Shown: positions 1 through 9,812, counted from the first letter of the stretch. The stretch is 52,972 nucleotides of DNA from Ignavibacteriales bacterium (GCA_016192345.1 JACPUH010000091.1:1-52972), one strand, 5' to 3'. Translations and numbers: made by a program. The notes: a model not told the origin generated them from the sequence alone.

Positions 1-2604
1 CCTTCGCAACGCATCCTTACAGCTGTTCGCTCCCAGGATCGGATACGGATCGATGGTTCACTGACGGAATCCGTCTGGCAACGAAGAGGGGAGGATAGGT
101 TTGTCCAACGGGAACCGTATGAAGGAGCTCTTCTTTCGGAGCGGACAGAGGTGTGGATTGCGTACGATGACGATGCTCTGTACGTTGCAGCAAGGATGGA
201 AGAGAGCCGGCCCGACTCTATCATCGGCCGACTAGCCCGACGGGACGGTGATCTCGAATCCGACTACATCGCCTTTGGGATCGATGCCGGCCATGACAGG
301 AGGACTGCAAACTATTTTATCGTCAATCCCGTTGGGGCTATCCGCGATGGGATCTTCTCCAATGACACCAATACCGATGATAGCTGGGACGGGGTTTGGG
401 ATGTGGCAGTGCAGGTGGATGAGCGGGGGTGGACGGCGGAGTTCCGGATTCCGTACTCCCAGCTTCGATTTCCCAAACAGGATCGGTACGTCTGGGGAAT
501 CGAATTTTCCCGCCGCATCCATCGAAAGAACGAAGAGGGATTCCTGGTCCTCCATCCCCGCACGGATTTCGTTCGCGTCTCCCGCTGGCCTGAACTCCAC
601 GGAATCGAGGGGATCGAGCCCCCTGCGCGCATTGAACTCCTCCCGTACGTTGCTGCCACGGGGAAGTTTCTTGAAAAAGCCCCCATCGCGGGCTTCAATA
701 CGGGGCGCGATGACCCGTTCACCCTCGGTCGGGATTTCTTCGGCAATATCGGGGGAGACGCCAAGATCGGGTTAAGCGGAGACCTTACGCTCGACCTTTC
801 CCTCAACCCCGATTTCGCCCAGGTGGAGGTCGATCCCGCGGTCGTGAACCTGACGGCGTACGAGGTACGCTTCCAGGAAAAACGTCCCCTCTTTACGGAA
901 GGGGCGACCATCTTTGACAACTTCGGCTCCGGTGGCGCGGCCACCCTCCAGAATTTCAACTGGAGCAATCCGAACTTCTTCTATAGCCGGCGTATGGGCC
1001 GGTCCCCACAGGGATCGGTCACGCACCCGGGCTTCAGGGATATCCCCGACCGGACCACCATCCTTGGCGCGGCGAAGGTCACCGGGAGGCTCGACCCGAC
1101 ATGGTCGGTTGCAGCCCTCACAGTCCTTGCGGATCGCGAGTTTGGCCGCGTTGATTCAGCCGGCGTGCAGTTCCGCGAGGAAATCGAGCCCCTGACACTG
1201 TATACGGCCTTCAGAACACTGAAGGAGTTCGACGGCGCCCGGCAAGCCGTCGGCTTGCTGGGCACATTTGTCGAGCGCGACCTTCGGGAATCGAGGCTGG
1301 ACGCGGTTCTCAACAAAAGGGCTGTTTCGCTGGCCATGGATTGGTGGACTTTCCTGGACAAGGAAAAAGATTGGGTAGTGACGGGTTGGACCGGGGGGAC
1401 GATGGTCGAAGGGACGGCTGCCCGTATGGCTTCTCTCCAGCGCTCGGCCGTTCATTTCTTCCAGCGACCGGATGCGGACCACGTTGAGGTCGATGCGTCC
1501 GGCACTTCCATGACCGGATGGGCCTCGCGCGTGTGGCTCGACAGGGTGAAAGGGAACCTGATCTTCAACGCGGCCCTGGGGGCAATCCACCCGAGGTTTG
1601 ATGCGAACGACGCCGGCTTTCTGGGCAATGCCGATGTTCTGAATGCCCATCTCTACGGCGGGTATCAATGGTTCGAACAGGAGGGGTTGTTCCGATACCG
1701 GGCGGTGACGGGGACGATCTACCGGAATTATAATTTTGGCGGAGTCGTTACGCGCAGCAAGTATCAGGTTGCAATAGACATGCAGTTCAACAATTTCTGG
1801 AGAAGTTATCTCCAGGTGGGTCACGATGGAGACGTGCTGGATGACCAGCGGACCCGCGGAGGGCCGTTGATGGAATCACCCGCTGGAGCAGACGGGTTTC
1901 TCCAGGTCTCCAGCGATCCGCGCGTGGCGCTGACAGGGTCGTTCACGATCCAGGGATCCTATTCCGCCCTGCGGGGAACGTACCATTCCTCCTCCCTGAA
2001 TCTCAACTGGAGAGTTTCGAAGGCGCTCCAGGTTCAGGGGGGCCCGACGTTCTTCCGACTCTACTCGAGGGCCCAATATATCAGCGCTTTCACCGACCCG
2101 TTTGCTGTGGAGACCTTCAGCAGGCGGTATGTTTTCGGGACGCTCGATCAGAGACAGCTTGCTGCGACCCTCAGGATCAACTGGACCTTCACTCCTGTAC
2201 TGAGTTTCCAGTTTTACCTTCAGCCCTTACTTTCGATAGGGAGCTATTCGGGGATCAAGGAATTTGCCAGGCCCGGCACGTATTCGTTCAACACGTATGG
2301 AGAAGGGACTTCGACGATTGCTCTTGCGGATGACCGCTACACCGTCGATCCGGACGGCGCCGCTGGTCCGGCACAAGGCTTTTCCTTTACCAACCCCAAC
2401 TTCAACTTCAAGTCGCTACGCGCCAACGCCGTGTTTCGCTGGGAGTACCTCCCGGGATCAACCTTTTACTTTGCCTGGACGAACGAAAAAGTCAACTACG
2501 AGATCAACGGGGATTTTGTCCTGGGGAGGGATGTGCAAACGTTGCTGCGTGACCGTCCGGATAACGTCTTCTCCATCAAACTCACCTACTGGCTGAATCC
2601 GTAA
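1..2604 (+). CDS. DUF5916 / CBM9-like outer-membrane protein (5' end outside window)
   Basis: The frame is open from base 1, so the true start lies before the window; 867 residues are visible. The N-terminal part has the family pattern: IRIDGSLTESVWQ, then FVQREPYEG, then TEVWIAYDDDALYVAAR. This is the carbohydrate-binding-family-9-like sandwich seen at the start of DUF5916 proteins. The rest (about residue 190 on) has alternating aromatic/hydrophobic strands and the conserved EVRFQEKRPLFTEGA segment, and ends in KLTYWLNP, as expected of an outer-membrane barrel. DUF5916 proteins are common in Bacteroidota and relatives; their substrate is unknown to me. The gene runs head-on into the cyclase gene with 12 nt between the stops. 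The first GTG in the window (151) is internal to the CBM9-like domain and is not the start. Confidence 0.9.
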   Translation, partial: PSQRILTAVRSQDRIRIDGSLTESVWQRRGEDRFVQREPYEGALLSERTEVWIAYDDDALYVAARMEESRPDSIIGRLARRDGDLESDYIAFGIDAGHDRRTANYFIVNPVGAIRDGIFSNDTNTDDSWDGVWDVAVQVDERGWTAEFRIPYSQLRFPKQDRYVWGIEFSRRIHRKNEEGFLVLHPRTDFVRVSRWPELHGIEGIEPPARIELLPYVAATGKFLEKAPIAGFNTGRDDPFTLGRDFFGNIGGDAKIGLSGDLTLDLSLNPDFAQVEVDPAVVNLTAYEVRFQEKRPLFTEGATIFDNFGSGGAATLQNFNWSNPNFFYSRRMGRSPQGSVTHPGFRDIPDRTTILGAAKVTGRLDPTWSVAALTVLADREFGRVDSAGVQFREEIEPLTLYTAFRTLKEFDGARQAVGLLGTFVERDLRESRLDAVLNKRAVSLAMDWWTFLDKEKDWVVTGWTGGTMVEGTAARMASLQRSAVHFFQRPDADHVEVDASGTSMTGWASRVWLDRVKGNLIFNAALGAIHPRFDANDAGFLGNADVLNAHLYGGYQWFEQEGLFRYRAVTGTIYRNYNFGGVVTRSKYQVAIDMQFNNFWRSYLQVGHDGDVLDDQRTRGGPLMESPAGADGFLQVSSDPRVALTGSFTIQGSYSALRGTYHSSSLNLNWRVSKALQVQGGPTFFRLYSRAQYISAFTDPFAVETFSRRYVFGTLDQRQLAATLRINWTFTPVLSFQFYLQPLLSIGSYSGIKEFARPGTYSFNTYGEGTSTIALADDRYTVDPDGAAGPAQGFSFTNPNFNFKSLRANAVFRWEYLPGSTFYFAWTNEKVNYEINGDFVLGRDVQTLLRDRPDNVFSIKLTYWLNP

Positions 2605-2616
2605 CGGACGAAGCGG

Positions 2617-5421
2617 TTACTGAATTTTCCGCGCCACGGTGGAGGCAAACCCATCTTCTCCTGCGACGGAGAGTAAGTCCACGTCGAAGATGTGTGCGAG
2701 GTTATATTCAGCGGCGACGGCTTTCGCCAGCAGATCCAACGTGGTGGTTTTGTTCTGCTGCAGGGCGGACATGCGCGCCCTCATATACATCACGTCCGGA
2801 GAGCCGGGGGCAAGGGATTCCGCGCGGTCCATTTGCTTCTGTGCTGCGTCGAAATTCCCACGGCGTGACTGGAGAAGCGCAAGGTAGGTGTGGGAGAGGT
2901 AATCATTCGGGTCGGCGCCCAACAGCGAGTCCGCAACAGCAATCCCCCCGTCCAGGGCATGGAGGGAGGGGTCGAGTTTGCCTTCGAGTTGATACGCCCG
3001 CCCGATCCAATAGTAGAGAACGACCTTTGTTTTCGGGTCCGCCGCATTCAAATAGCGCTCGCATGCCGAATACACCCGCTCCTCCATATCGGCGCCGATC
3101 AGGGCGTTGAACTTGAATTTCATGGAGAGCAACGAGTCCTCCATCCCCAGCTTCCCCGCTTGGTCGTACTCCCCCGCGGCAGCCTGATACTCCTTCCGGT
3201 AATGATGGAGCAAGCCGGCGATGAAATGAGTCGTGGGATGGTCCGGGTCGACTTTGGTAATGCGGGCGATGTTCCCGGCGGCGGACTCAAAATTTCCCTC
3301 CACCATCGCAATCCGTGCCAGCATGCGGTATGGTTCCGTGCCGGCTGGCTGGAGGGAGAGGCTCTTGGTTGCCATCTCTCGTGCATTAGCGAAACGCTTG
3401 TTAAACCAATACGCTTCAGCAAGAACGTCATATGCGAGAGGGAGGTTTGAGTTGAATCCGACGGCTTCGCGGCCCAGCTCGAAGGCCCGGTTCACCAGAT
3501 TTCTGTCGCGCTCACCCGTCCGTTTAAATTGTTCGAGCAAGCCCTTGCCGAAACCTGCAAGCGCATGAGCGAATGTCGAGTCGTACCGAAGGGCGATCTG
3601 AAGGTACGCGATCCCCTGTTCCACGGAGGGGAGGTTCTGCTGCTGTACGAGGTGGATACCGCGCAAGTAGTAGTTGTAAGCAGTGTCGCTGGGCGAAGGT
3701 CGTTGCGGCACCGGGAGATTGACTGGCCCGACCTGTAGCTGTGTCAGGATGGTTTCGGCAAGTCGGTTTGCAATTTGAGGGAGCTCCAGAAGGCTCCCAT
3801 CTACTTTGGTTTCCCAAACCGTTTCCTTCGATTGCACATCCACCAGACGGGCTCCCACGGTAATACCGAGATCGGTGTTCTGGAAAGTGCCGAGGACGGC
3901 GTACGTGAGTCCAAGGGTGTTGGCCAGTTCGGAAAGGTCGCTGTTCCGGGAGTCGTTTCTCGTTGCCGTTGTAGGGGCGATGACGGTCAGTTCCGTGGAA
4001 CGACCCAGCGCCTCGCCCAGCAGGGTTGCAACAGCTGCCCCGGAATAATTATCTTTTCCCTGCAGTTGGGTGTTGTCGAACCTCAGCACGGCGAGGGTGG
4101 TGGGGGGAGGAAAGAGAAATTTCGGTGCGAGAAGAACGATCGCGGCAACGGCAGCAACAACGACGCCGGCGGCAATACCCACATACAATTTCCAGTTTGT
4201 TTTTTCGGTCTCCGTGGGGAGAGCGGAACGTCCCCCCATCGCTTCCGCCTTTGCCCGGGCAAGGGTTTCCTCCGCCTCCCGGCGCTGCCGCTGCTCCAAT
4301 TCCTGCGCCTGCTGCTCGGCTTCAAGCGCCTGGAGTCTTTCCAGTTCCAATTTAGCCTGTTCAGCCTGTTGGATTTGTTCCTCGAGTTGTTTCGCTTCGG
4401 TGTTTTTCGGATCGATCCGGTACACATCTTTGACCGCAGCGAGTGCCTCCGCAAAACGGTCCTCCTCGACGAACTGCATGGCACTCTCCAAGCACGCTTG
4501 AATTTTAGCCTGACGCTCCTCTTCTTTCCGTTTCTTTTCCTCCTTTACCCGTCGCCGGCGTTCTTCGTCCTCGCGCCGACTCCGTTCCTCCTCGATCTGG
4601 AGAACCATCATCTGAGCGCTGTAGTGCATGGGAGAGATCCGGAACACTTCCTTCAGTGCTTCCTCGGCTTCGACGATTTCCCCTGCTTTGAAATGCTGCT
4701 CGGCGCGCTGGTAAATCTCATTTCCCTGCCGAAGCTTTTCATCCTCCTCTTTCTTTTTTTCATCGTCAGCCTTCTTGCGTGCCACCTCAACGGCTTTCGC
4801 TTCCTCTTCCTCCTGTTTGCTGATGGTCTCCGCCTTTGTTTGGCTCAAACGGCTGCGAGCCCCCTCAGACGGTTGGGAGAGTTCGGGAATCGACTCAAAG
4901 AGCAGTTCATAGACCTCGACCGGGTAGGCGATGTTCTTCAGCTCGATGGAACCCATCCGGTACACCTTGATCTGCATCTTGTTCCGGACCTGCTTGTACA
5001 CATCCTCGGAAATGCAAATGCGGGAGGGTTCGGTGATGGCTTCGATACGGGCGGCAATGTTGACACCGTCGCCGTACACGTCGTTTCCCATGGTGATCAC
5101 ATCCCCGAGGTGAACACCGACGCGGATCTCGATTCTCTCGAATTCCGATTTTTCCTTGTTGTAGTCCCAGAAATTTTCCTGGGCTTCGACGGCACACTTC
5201 ACCGCGTTGACGGCGCTGGTGAAGTCCACCATGAACGAATCGCCAATGGACTTGATCACAACGCCGCCATGCTTCTCGACCACCGCTTTCATCATGGTGT
5301 CGTGAGTGCGGAGCACCTGCATGGCCGCCACTTCGTCTTCCCCCATCTTTTTGGAGAAGCCCTTGATATCGGTGAACATGATGGCGGCAAGCTTACGGGA
5401 GCCGGTATCGTCGTGTGCCAT
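2617..5421 (-). CDS. Adenylate cyclase fused to coiled coil, membrane segment, TolB-N-like domain and TPRs
   Basis: A 934-residue class III nucleotidyl cyclase fusion. Residues about 8-180 form the catalytic domain: metal-binding Asp in MFTDIKGFS, Lys and Asp in IKSIGDS, and NDVYGDGVNIAAR, which supplies the second base-specifying Asp seven residues before the transition-state Asn, plus the Arg. The Lys/Asp pair predicts ATP rather than GTP. Residues about 185-405 are Glu/Lys/Gln-rich coiled coil with two TPR-like blocks. One hydrophobic segment (about 413-436, GIAAGVVVAAVAAIVLL) crosses the membrane. Then come a TolB-N/FlgO-like domain (about 440-560) and TPR repeats to the end. I infer cytoplasmic cyclase and periplasmic TPRs. 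An upstream start at 5505 is possible, but the ATG at 5421 directly precedes the conserved domain. Confidence 0.85.
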   Translation of the reverse strand: MAHDDTGSRKLAAIMFTDIKGFSKKMGEDEVAAMQVLRTHDTMMKAVVEKHGGVVIKSIGDSFMVDFTSAVNAVKCAVEAQENFWDYNKEKSEFERIEIRVGVHLGDVITMGNDVYGDGVNIAARIEAITEPSRICISEDVYKQVRNKMQIKVYRMGSIELKNIAYPVEVYELLFESIPELSQPSEGARSRLSQTKAETISKQEEEEAKAVEVARKKADDEKKKEEDEKLRQGNEIYQRAEQHFKAGEIVEAEEALKEVFRISPMHYSAQMMVLQIEEERSRREDEERRRRVKEEKKRKEEERQAKIQACLESAMQFVEEDRFAEALAAVKDVYRIDPKNTEAKQLEEQIQQAEQAKLELERLQALEAEQQAQELEQRQRREAEETLARAKAEAMGGRSALPTETEKTNWKLYVGIAAGVVVAAVAAIVLLAPKFLFPPPTTLAVLRFDNTQLQGKDNYSGAAVATLLGEALGRSTELTVIAPTTATRNDSRNSDLSELANTLGLTYAVLGTFQNTDLGITVGARLVDVQSKETVWETKVDGSLLELPQIANRLAETILTQLQVGPVNLPVPQRPSPSDTAYNYYLRGIHLVQQQNLPSVEQGIAYLQIALRYDSTFAHALAGFGKGLLEQFKRTGERDRNLVNRAFELGREAVGFNSNLPLAYDVLAEAYWFNKRFANAREMATKSLSLQPAGTEPYRMLARIAMVEGNFESAAGNIARITKVDPDHPTTHFIAGLLHHYRKEYQAAAGEYDQAGKLGMEDSLLSMKFKFNALIGADMEERVYSACERYLNAADPKTKVVLYYWIGRAYQLEGKLDPSLHALDGGIAVADSLLGADPNDYLSHTYLALLQSRRGNFDAAQKQMDRAESLAPGSPDVMYMRARMSALQQNKTTTLDLLAKAVAAEYNLAHIFDVDLLSVAGEDGFASTVARKIQ

Positions 5422-5613
5422 GCAGTGCGGGTATAAGCCTTGGTCAGGAAGATTTGATACGAGTGAAGGGAGCCCCAGCCTGGACTTCCGGGAAATCGTG
5501 AACACGCCCCCTTTTCCCCCGGGGACGATCGGTTCACACCTCTCAGATTAAAGGTGCAGGAAGATATTTACTCGTTCCCGGAATGTCAATACGGGATCGA
5601 AAGATTAAGAAAC

Positions 5614-5627
5614 CTTCACCGGTGAAG
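5614..5627 (-). terminator. Palindrome with T-rich tail after the glucan phosphorylase gene
   Basis: A perfect 14-nt palindrome (CTTCACC/GGTGAAG) lies about 33 nt past the stop of the phosphorylase gene. On the minus strand it is followed by a T-rich run (GTTTCTTAATCTTT). As a hairpin it would have a 5-bp stem and a CCGG loop. It could instead be an operator for the cyclase gene that starts about 190 nt further on. Confidence 0.35.
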
Positions 5628-5659
5628 ACTACGGCGGGAGGGGGGTTTTAGAGGGAATC

Positions 5660-7774
5660 TCAAAGGTAATACCTCCGGACATACTCCCCGACCATTCGGT
5701 CGGTGCTATAGACCGGCACCAATGTCCGCATTGAGTTCCGGATGCGTTGGATCCACCGGGTCGGGACGCCCCGCTCGCTTCGTGTGTAGAACTCGGGAAC
5801 AACCTCCTCCGCCAGGGTCCGGAACAGGTTCTCAAAATCCTTCTCATCCTGCGCTTCGATGCCGGGTTCCGAATGGTCTTCCCCGATCGCCCAACCATTG
5901 GTGCCATTGAACGCCTCGCGCCACCAACCGTCCATGATGCTCAGGTTCAGCCCGCCATGGATGATGACCTTTTCCCCGCTGGTACCGCTCGCCTCCAGCG
6001 GTCTCCGCGGATTGTTCAACCAGACGTCGGCCCCGGAGACCAGGTGCCGCGCTACGTTCATGTCGTAGTTCTCTACAAACACGACCCGGCCGGCAAGTTG
6101 CGGGTGCCGCGACGTTTCAATGATCCTTTGGATGAATTTCTTCCCTTCGTTGTCGCGCGGATGCGCTTTTCCGGCAAAGACAAGCTGGACGGGGCGTTCG
6201 GGATTCGTCAGGATCGGAATGATCCGTTCCAGGCTTCGGAAGATGAGGGGAGCGCGTTTGTAGGTGGCGAACCGCCGCGCAAAGCAGATGGTGAGCACAT
6301 CGGGGGAGAGGGCATGGTCCGCGGATATCGTCCCCTCACCGCCGGTGCGGAGATACTGCTCTCGCATGCGGGTGCGGACGAACTCCACCAGTTCCCGCCG
6401 TAAGGTGTACCGTAATGCCCAAAGTTCTTCGTCGGTTGCCAGCCCGTTGTGTTCAATCTTGTGCCAGTATTTGGCATCCATGAGTTTTGCCGTCCAGTCC
6501 ACGCCGAGCCGCTTGTTCCAGAACTCATGCGCTTTTTGTGTTGCCCAACCCGGCGTATGGATGCCGTTGGTGATATGGCCGATCGGAACATCCTTGACTT
6601 CAACGGAGGGGTACAGGTCCTTCCACATCTCGCGACTGACCTGTCCGTGCAATGCGCTGACACCGTTTGCCGCCCGCGACATCTTCAACGCAAGAACGGT
6701 CATGGTGAACCATTCGCCCTGGTCATCCGGGTTTACCCTGCCGTGTGCCATCAGCTCGTCGTGCGATAATCCCGTCTCCCCCCAAAACCTTCCGAGGGAA
6801 TGAACCATCAACTCGGAACTGAACCGGTCATGACCCGCAGGCACCGGCGTATGTGTTGTAAAGATGCATCGTGTGGAAACGGCTTGGCGTGCCTCTTCAG
6901 GTGTTCGTCCTTCCTTGAGTGAGCGGCGCAGCAATTCGAGTGTGAGGAAGGCCGAATGTCCTTCGTTCATGTGGTACACCGCCGGCTCGATCCCCAGGGA
7001 GGCAAGGAGCCGGGCTCCGCCAATGCCGAGCACGATCTCCTGTCCGATCCTCGTGTCGATATCCCCCCCGTACACGTGTCCTGTCAATCCCTGAAAATGC
7101 TGATCGTTCTCCGGTAAGTTTGTATCGAGCAGGTACAGGACTGCCCGGCCGATCCTGAGGCGCCATGCCTGAAGATAAACGGTGCTGTGACCGATTTCGA
7201 CGGAGTTGAGCAACCGGCCCCCCTCTTCCAACGTCACCAGTTCGAGCGGCAGTTGCTCAGGGTGGTTCATCGGGTAGAGTTCCTGTTGCCATCCGGAAGG
7301 GTCGATGCGCTGCTGGAAATATCCATGGCGATAGAACAGTCCGATCCCGATGAAGGGTATGCCGAGATCGCTTGCAGACTTGGTATGATCGCCGGAGAGG
7401 ATGCCGAGTCCTCCGGAGTAGATGGGGAGCGATTCATGGAGACCGAATTCGGCGCTGAAATAGGCCACGGGGCGCTTGAGGTCCGGTGCGTGTTCGGAGG
7501 CCCACGTGTGTGTCTCCTCCATATAGGATTCGAAATCCTCCAGGACGTTCGCAGCCTTTTGGAAGAAATCCTGATCGTGCAGCCGGGCGACCAGCTCCTG
7601 CCGTGAAAGTTCTTTTAAGACTTCGACGGCGTTGTGGTTCGTCCGCTCCCAAACGAGCGGGGAAAGCTCTTTAAAAAGTTCCTGCGCTTGCGGGTTCCAG
7701 GACCACCAAAGGTTGTTGGCTAATGTGTGGAGTCGTGAGGAGAATGAATTGAGGTCGTTGTCGCGTTTTCCCAT
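5660..7774 (-). CDS. glgP: Alpha-glucan phosphorylase (GT35), DUF3417 type
   Basis: Releases glucose 1-phosphate from glycogen-like alpha-1,4-glucans in the cytoplasm. The N-terminus has the DUF3417 signature LANNLWWSWNP, followed by VAYFSAEFGLHESLPIYSGGLG and YHMNEGHSAFL. The pyridoxal-phosphate lysine sits near residue 600 in EASGTSGEK, the Thermotoga/archaeal-type equivalent of GTGNMK in classical phosphorylases. At 704 residues the protein matches the short bacterial class. The frame stays open up to 7900, but that extension encodes a tryptophan-rich hydrophobic stretch not expected in the family, so I prefer the ATG at 7774. No clear ribosome binding site supports any start. It lies just downstream of a receiver-protein gene on the same strand. 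Confidence 0.9.
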   Translation of the reverse strand: MGKRDNDLNSFSSRLHTLANNLWWSWNPQAQELFKELSPLVWERTNHNAVEVLKELSRQELVARLHDQDFFQKAANVLEDFESYMEETHTWASEHAPDLKRPVAYFSAEFGLHESLPIYSGGLGILSGDHTKSASDLGIPFIGIGLFYRHGYFQQRIDPSGWQQELYPMNHPEQLPLELVTLEEGGRLLNSVEIGHSTVYLQAWRLRIGRAVLYLLDTNLPENDQHFQGLTGHVYGGDIDTRIGQEIVLGIGGARLLASLGIEPAVYHMNEGHSAFLTLELLRRSLKEGRTPEEARQAVSTRCIFTTHTPVPAGHDRFSSELMVHSLGRFWGETGLSHDELMAHGRVNPDDQGEWFTMTVLALKMSRAANGVSALHGQVSREMWKDLYPSVEVKDVPIGHITNGIHTPGWATQKAHEFWNKRLGVDWTAKLMDAKYWHKIEHNGLATDEELWALRYTLRRELVEFVRTRMREQYLRTGGEGTISADHALSPDVLTICFARRFATYKRAPLIFRSLERIIPILTNPERPVQLVFAGKAHPRDNEGKKFIQRIIETSRHPQLAGRVVFVENYDMNVARHLVSGADVWLNNPRRPLEASGTSGEKVIIHGGLNLSIMDGWWREAFNGTNGWAIGEDHSEPGIEAQDEKDFENLFRTLAEEVVPEFYTRSERGVPTRWIQRIRNSMRTLVPVYSTDRMVGEYVRRYYL

Positions 7775-7924
7775 TTTCCAGCGATTGTTGTTGAGCCAAA
7801 TGTTCCAAGCGGTCATCAGGATGCTAAAAAATTGCCAGAAAAGCCAGAGGGGGATGTTGGTACGGAGAAATGATCTGTCCTGACAACGACCATCGAGCAT
7901 CGGAGGAAGGACGGGTGACGCGGT

Positions 7925-8290
7925 TTACTTCGCTAACAGCTTTTTGACTGTGGCGACCAACTCGTCGACATCAAACGGCTTGGTGATGTACGCGTTCGCA
8001 CCAAGTTTCTTGGCCTTGTCTTTGGTTCCGAAAGAATCGATCGCCGTCAGGAAAATAAACGGTGCGTTGCTCAGGCGTGGATCGTCGCGCAGTTCCCCCA
8101 GCATCGTCAGTCCATCCATCTCTCCCATTTTGATATCGCAGATAATGATGTCGGGGATGTATCCGCGACACGTTTCAAGAGCATCCTCGGCGGAAAGGGC
8201 CTTCCGGACCTCGAACCCTTCATCCTGCATGACAGTTTCAACGATTTGGATCAACTCTTCCTCATCTTCCACCAAAAGCACTTTCTTCAT
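7925..8290 (-). CDS. Stand-alone response regulator receiver protein (CheY-like)
   Basis: A 121-residue single REC domain with no output domain. The acidic pair is in VEDEEE, the phospho-acceptor is Asp52 (IICDIKMGEMDG), the conserved Thr is T82 (FLTA) and the Lys is K104 (ITKPF). The start is supported by AAAGGAG 5 nt before the ATG. Proteins of this form pass a phosphate signal to a partner protein rather than DNA. No histidine kinase is in the window, so the partner is unknown. It is followed 150 nt later by glgP and preceded by an NTF2-like gene, all on the same strand. Confidence 0.93.
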   Translation of the reverse strand: MKKVLLVEDEEELIQIVETVMQDEGFEVRKALSAEDALETCRGYIPDIIICDIKMGEMDGLTMLGELRDDPRLSNAPFIFLTAIDSFGTKDKAKKLGANAYITKPFDVDELVATVKKLLAK

Positions 8291-8324
8291 GCGGACTCCT
8301 TTGCTGGCATGGTTGTTTCCGCGA

Positions 8325-8777
8325 TCACCGTTGCGGTCTTCGGTTTGAATTGTCCATATCCGACATGATCAGCCAGCGCCCATCCGGACCCTTGCGCAGG
8401 GTGAGTGTGAATTTCCCAATGTCCGGTTCCCCCTCCTCACTCGTGTAGCCGCCGATGATGAACCCGACTGACCCTTCGACGGCGAACGCGAGCGCACGAA
8501 GAAATAGCGGCCCACCATGGTCCGCATAGTACTTTTCAATGGCTTTCCGTCCCCGGATCGGAGGGCGTCCTCCCGGGAGAACGAAACCATCCTCGGCAAA
8601 GAGACGCGCAAGCCCCGAAGCATTTCGGTCCTTCCAGGCTGCTTCGTAATCGGTCAGCACGCGCGCCAGTTCCGGCGGTAACATAATACTCGGTTGTTGC
8701 ACACCGTCGGGTTCCTGTCCGATCGCCATGGCAACGCCCCCAATCATCAAGATCATCGCAAGTTCAATTGTACGCAT
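8325..8777 (-). CDS. Exported NTF2-like/SnoaL-like protein
   Basis: 150 residues from the ATG at 8777. The first 21 residues (MRTIELAMILMIGGVAMAIGQ) look like a signal peptide. The mature part has the NTF2-like pattern of a helix (LTDYEAAWKDRNASGLARLFAEDG), then GRPPIRGRKAIEKYY, then strands ending in DGRWLIMSDMDN. Such domains are found in ketosteroid-isomerase-like enzymes and in non-enzymatic binding proteins, so the substrate cannot be told. A longer reading from 8858 adds a basic tail and is unlikely. It overlaps nothing and lies 34 nt upstream of the receiver gene. Confidence 0.8.
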   Translation of the reverse strand: MRTIELAMILMIGGVAMAIGQEPDGVQQPSIMLPPELARVLTDYEAAWKDRNASGLARLFAEDGFVLPGGRPPIRGRKAIEKYYADHGGPLFLRALAFAVEGSVGFIIGGYTSEEGEPDIGKFTLTLRKGPDGRWLIMSDMDNSNRRPQR

Positions 8778-8829
8778 GGGAGCTTTCCGTTGATTCCTCA
8801 GGGATGTTCCGGGGCAGAGACGGATTGTA

Positions 8830-9687
8830 TTACGGTGCGATGAACGCTTGTACTGCAAGCAGACCGGCCACAGAGATCACGATCCAGAGCAATATGCCCT
8901 GAACCATCACCCGTGCGCCGACGGTGCGAATCGCTTCACGTGAGAAACCGGTTCCGATCAGGAAAAGGGTGCAGGTCAACCCTATAATGGAAATTTTCCT
9001 CAACAAAAGAAAGACCAATCCCCCCTCCGGGAACAAACTTCGGATCGTCGCCGCAAGGAGGAAAAACAGGATAAACCAGGGGAGGGAGAACACACCCCCC
9101 TTGCGCCCGGCAACGATCGCAATGCCCAATGCCAGCGGGACGATCCAGAGCGCCCGGGTCAATTTCACCGTCGTCGCAATCTCCAGTGCCGTCTCACCGT
9201 ATTTTGAAGCCGCCCCCACCACCGAACTGGTATCATGAATGGCTATGGCGGCCCACACCCCGAATTGCTCCTGGCCGAGTCCCAGTATTTTGCCAAGCAC
9301 GGGAAAAAGGAACAGTGCGATGGCGTTCAGGATGAAGACCGTGCCGAGCGAAACCGCCATGGCTTTCCTGTCGGCGTCGAGCACCGCCCCCACCGCGGCA
9401 ATGGCGCTCCCGCCGCAAATGGCGGTGCCGGAGGAAACCAGCAAGGAAGTGACCGATTCAACCTTGAACATACGTCCCACCAGCCAGCCCAAAAGAAGTG
9501 TGCCGGCGATGGTCGCCGTCGTGAACCCGAAACCCATGCGACCGGCGGACATGACCGCGGACAAGGGGATCCCGAAACCGAGTCCCACAACGGACATCTG
9601 AAGAAAGACTTTTGAAATTCCGGCTGACACGTCCGGATAAGGGTTCCCAAGGGTCAGGGCCAGGATGATGCCGCACCCCAGCGCCAT
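8830..9687 (-). CDS. YeiH/UPF0324-family membrane transporter (putative sulfate exporter family)
   Basis: At least 285 residues, nearly all hydrophobic helices, with family hallmarks VVGLGFGIPLSAVMSAG, SSGTAICGGSAIAAVGAVLDAD and AAIAIHDTSSVVGAA. The family (Cons_hypoth698) is annotated as putative sulfate or sulfonate exporters; direct evidence for the substrate is thin. The only in-frame ATG is at 9687, yet the frame upstream to about 9770 still encodes a family-like first membrane helix (FFGAGCLASLAGLLSPP). The protein is therefore probably about 25-40 residues longer than this entry. No ATG, GTG or TTG is present in frame there, so the true start is unresolved. Confidence 0.85.
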   Translation of the reverse strand: MALGCGIILALTLGNPYPDVSAGISKVFLQMSVVGLGFGIPLSAVMSAGRMGFGFTTATIAGTLLLGWLVGRMFKVESVTSLLVSSGTAICGGSAIAAVGAVLDADRKAMAVSLGTVFILNAIALFLFPVLGKILGLGQEQFGVWAAIAIHDTSSVVGAASKYGETALEIATTVKLTRALWIVPLALGIAIVAGRKGGVFSLPWFILFFLLAATIRSLFPEGGLVFLLLRKISIIGLTCTLFLIGTGFSREAIRTVGARVMVQGILLWIVISVAGLLAVQAFIAP

Positions 9688-9812
9688 CGGAGGGGAGAGA
9701 AGTCCGGCAAGGGAGGCGAGACATCCGGCTCCGAAGAATAATGATTGAAGATGGGATCGTTTGATGAGTACTTTCTTTCGCGCAGAGGTGGTGAGAATGG
9801 GCTTGCTAGGGA

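Noticed and set aside
3775..5436. 553-residue plus-strand frame opposite the cyclase gene
   Set aside because: It is the mirror of a gene with clear catalytic motifs; its own sequence has no recognisable domain and low-complexity composition.
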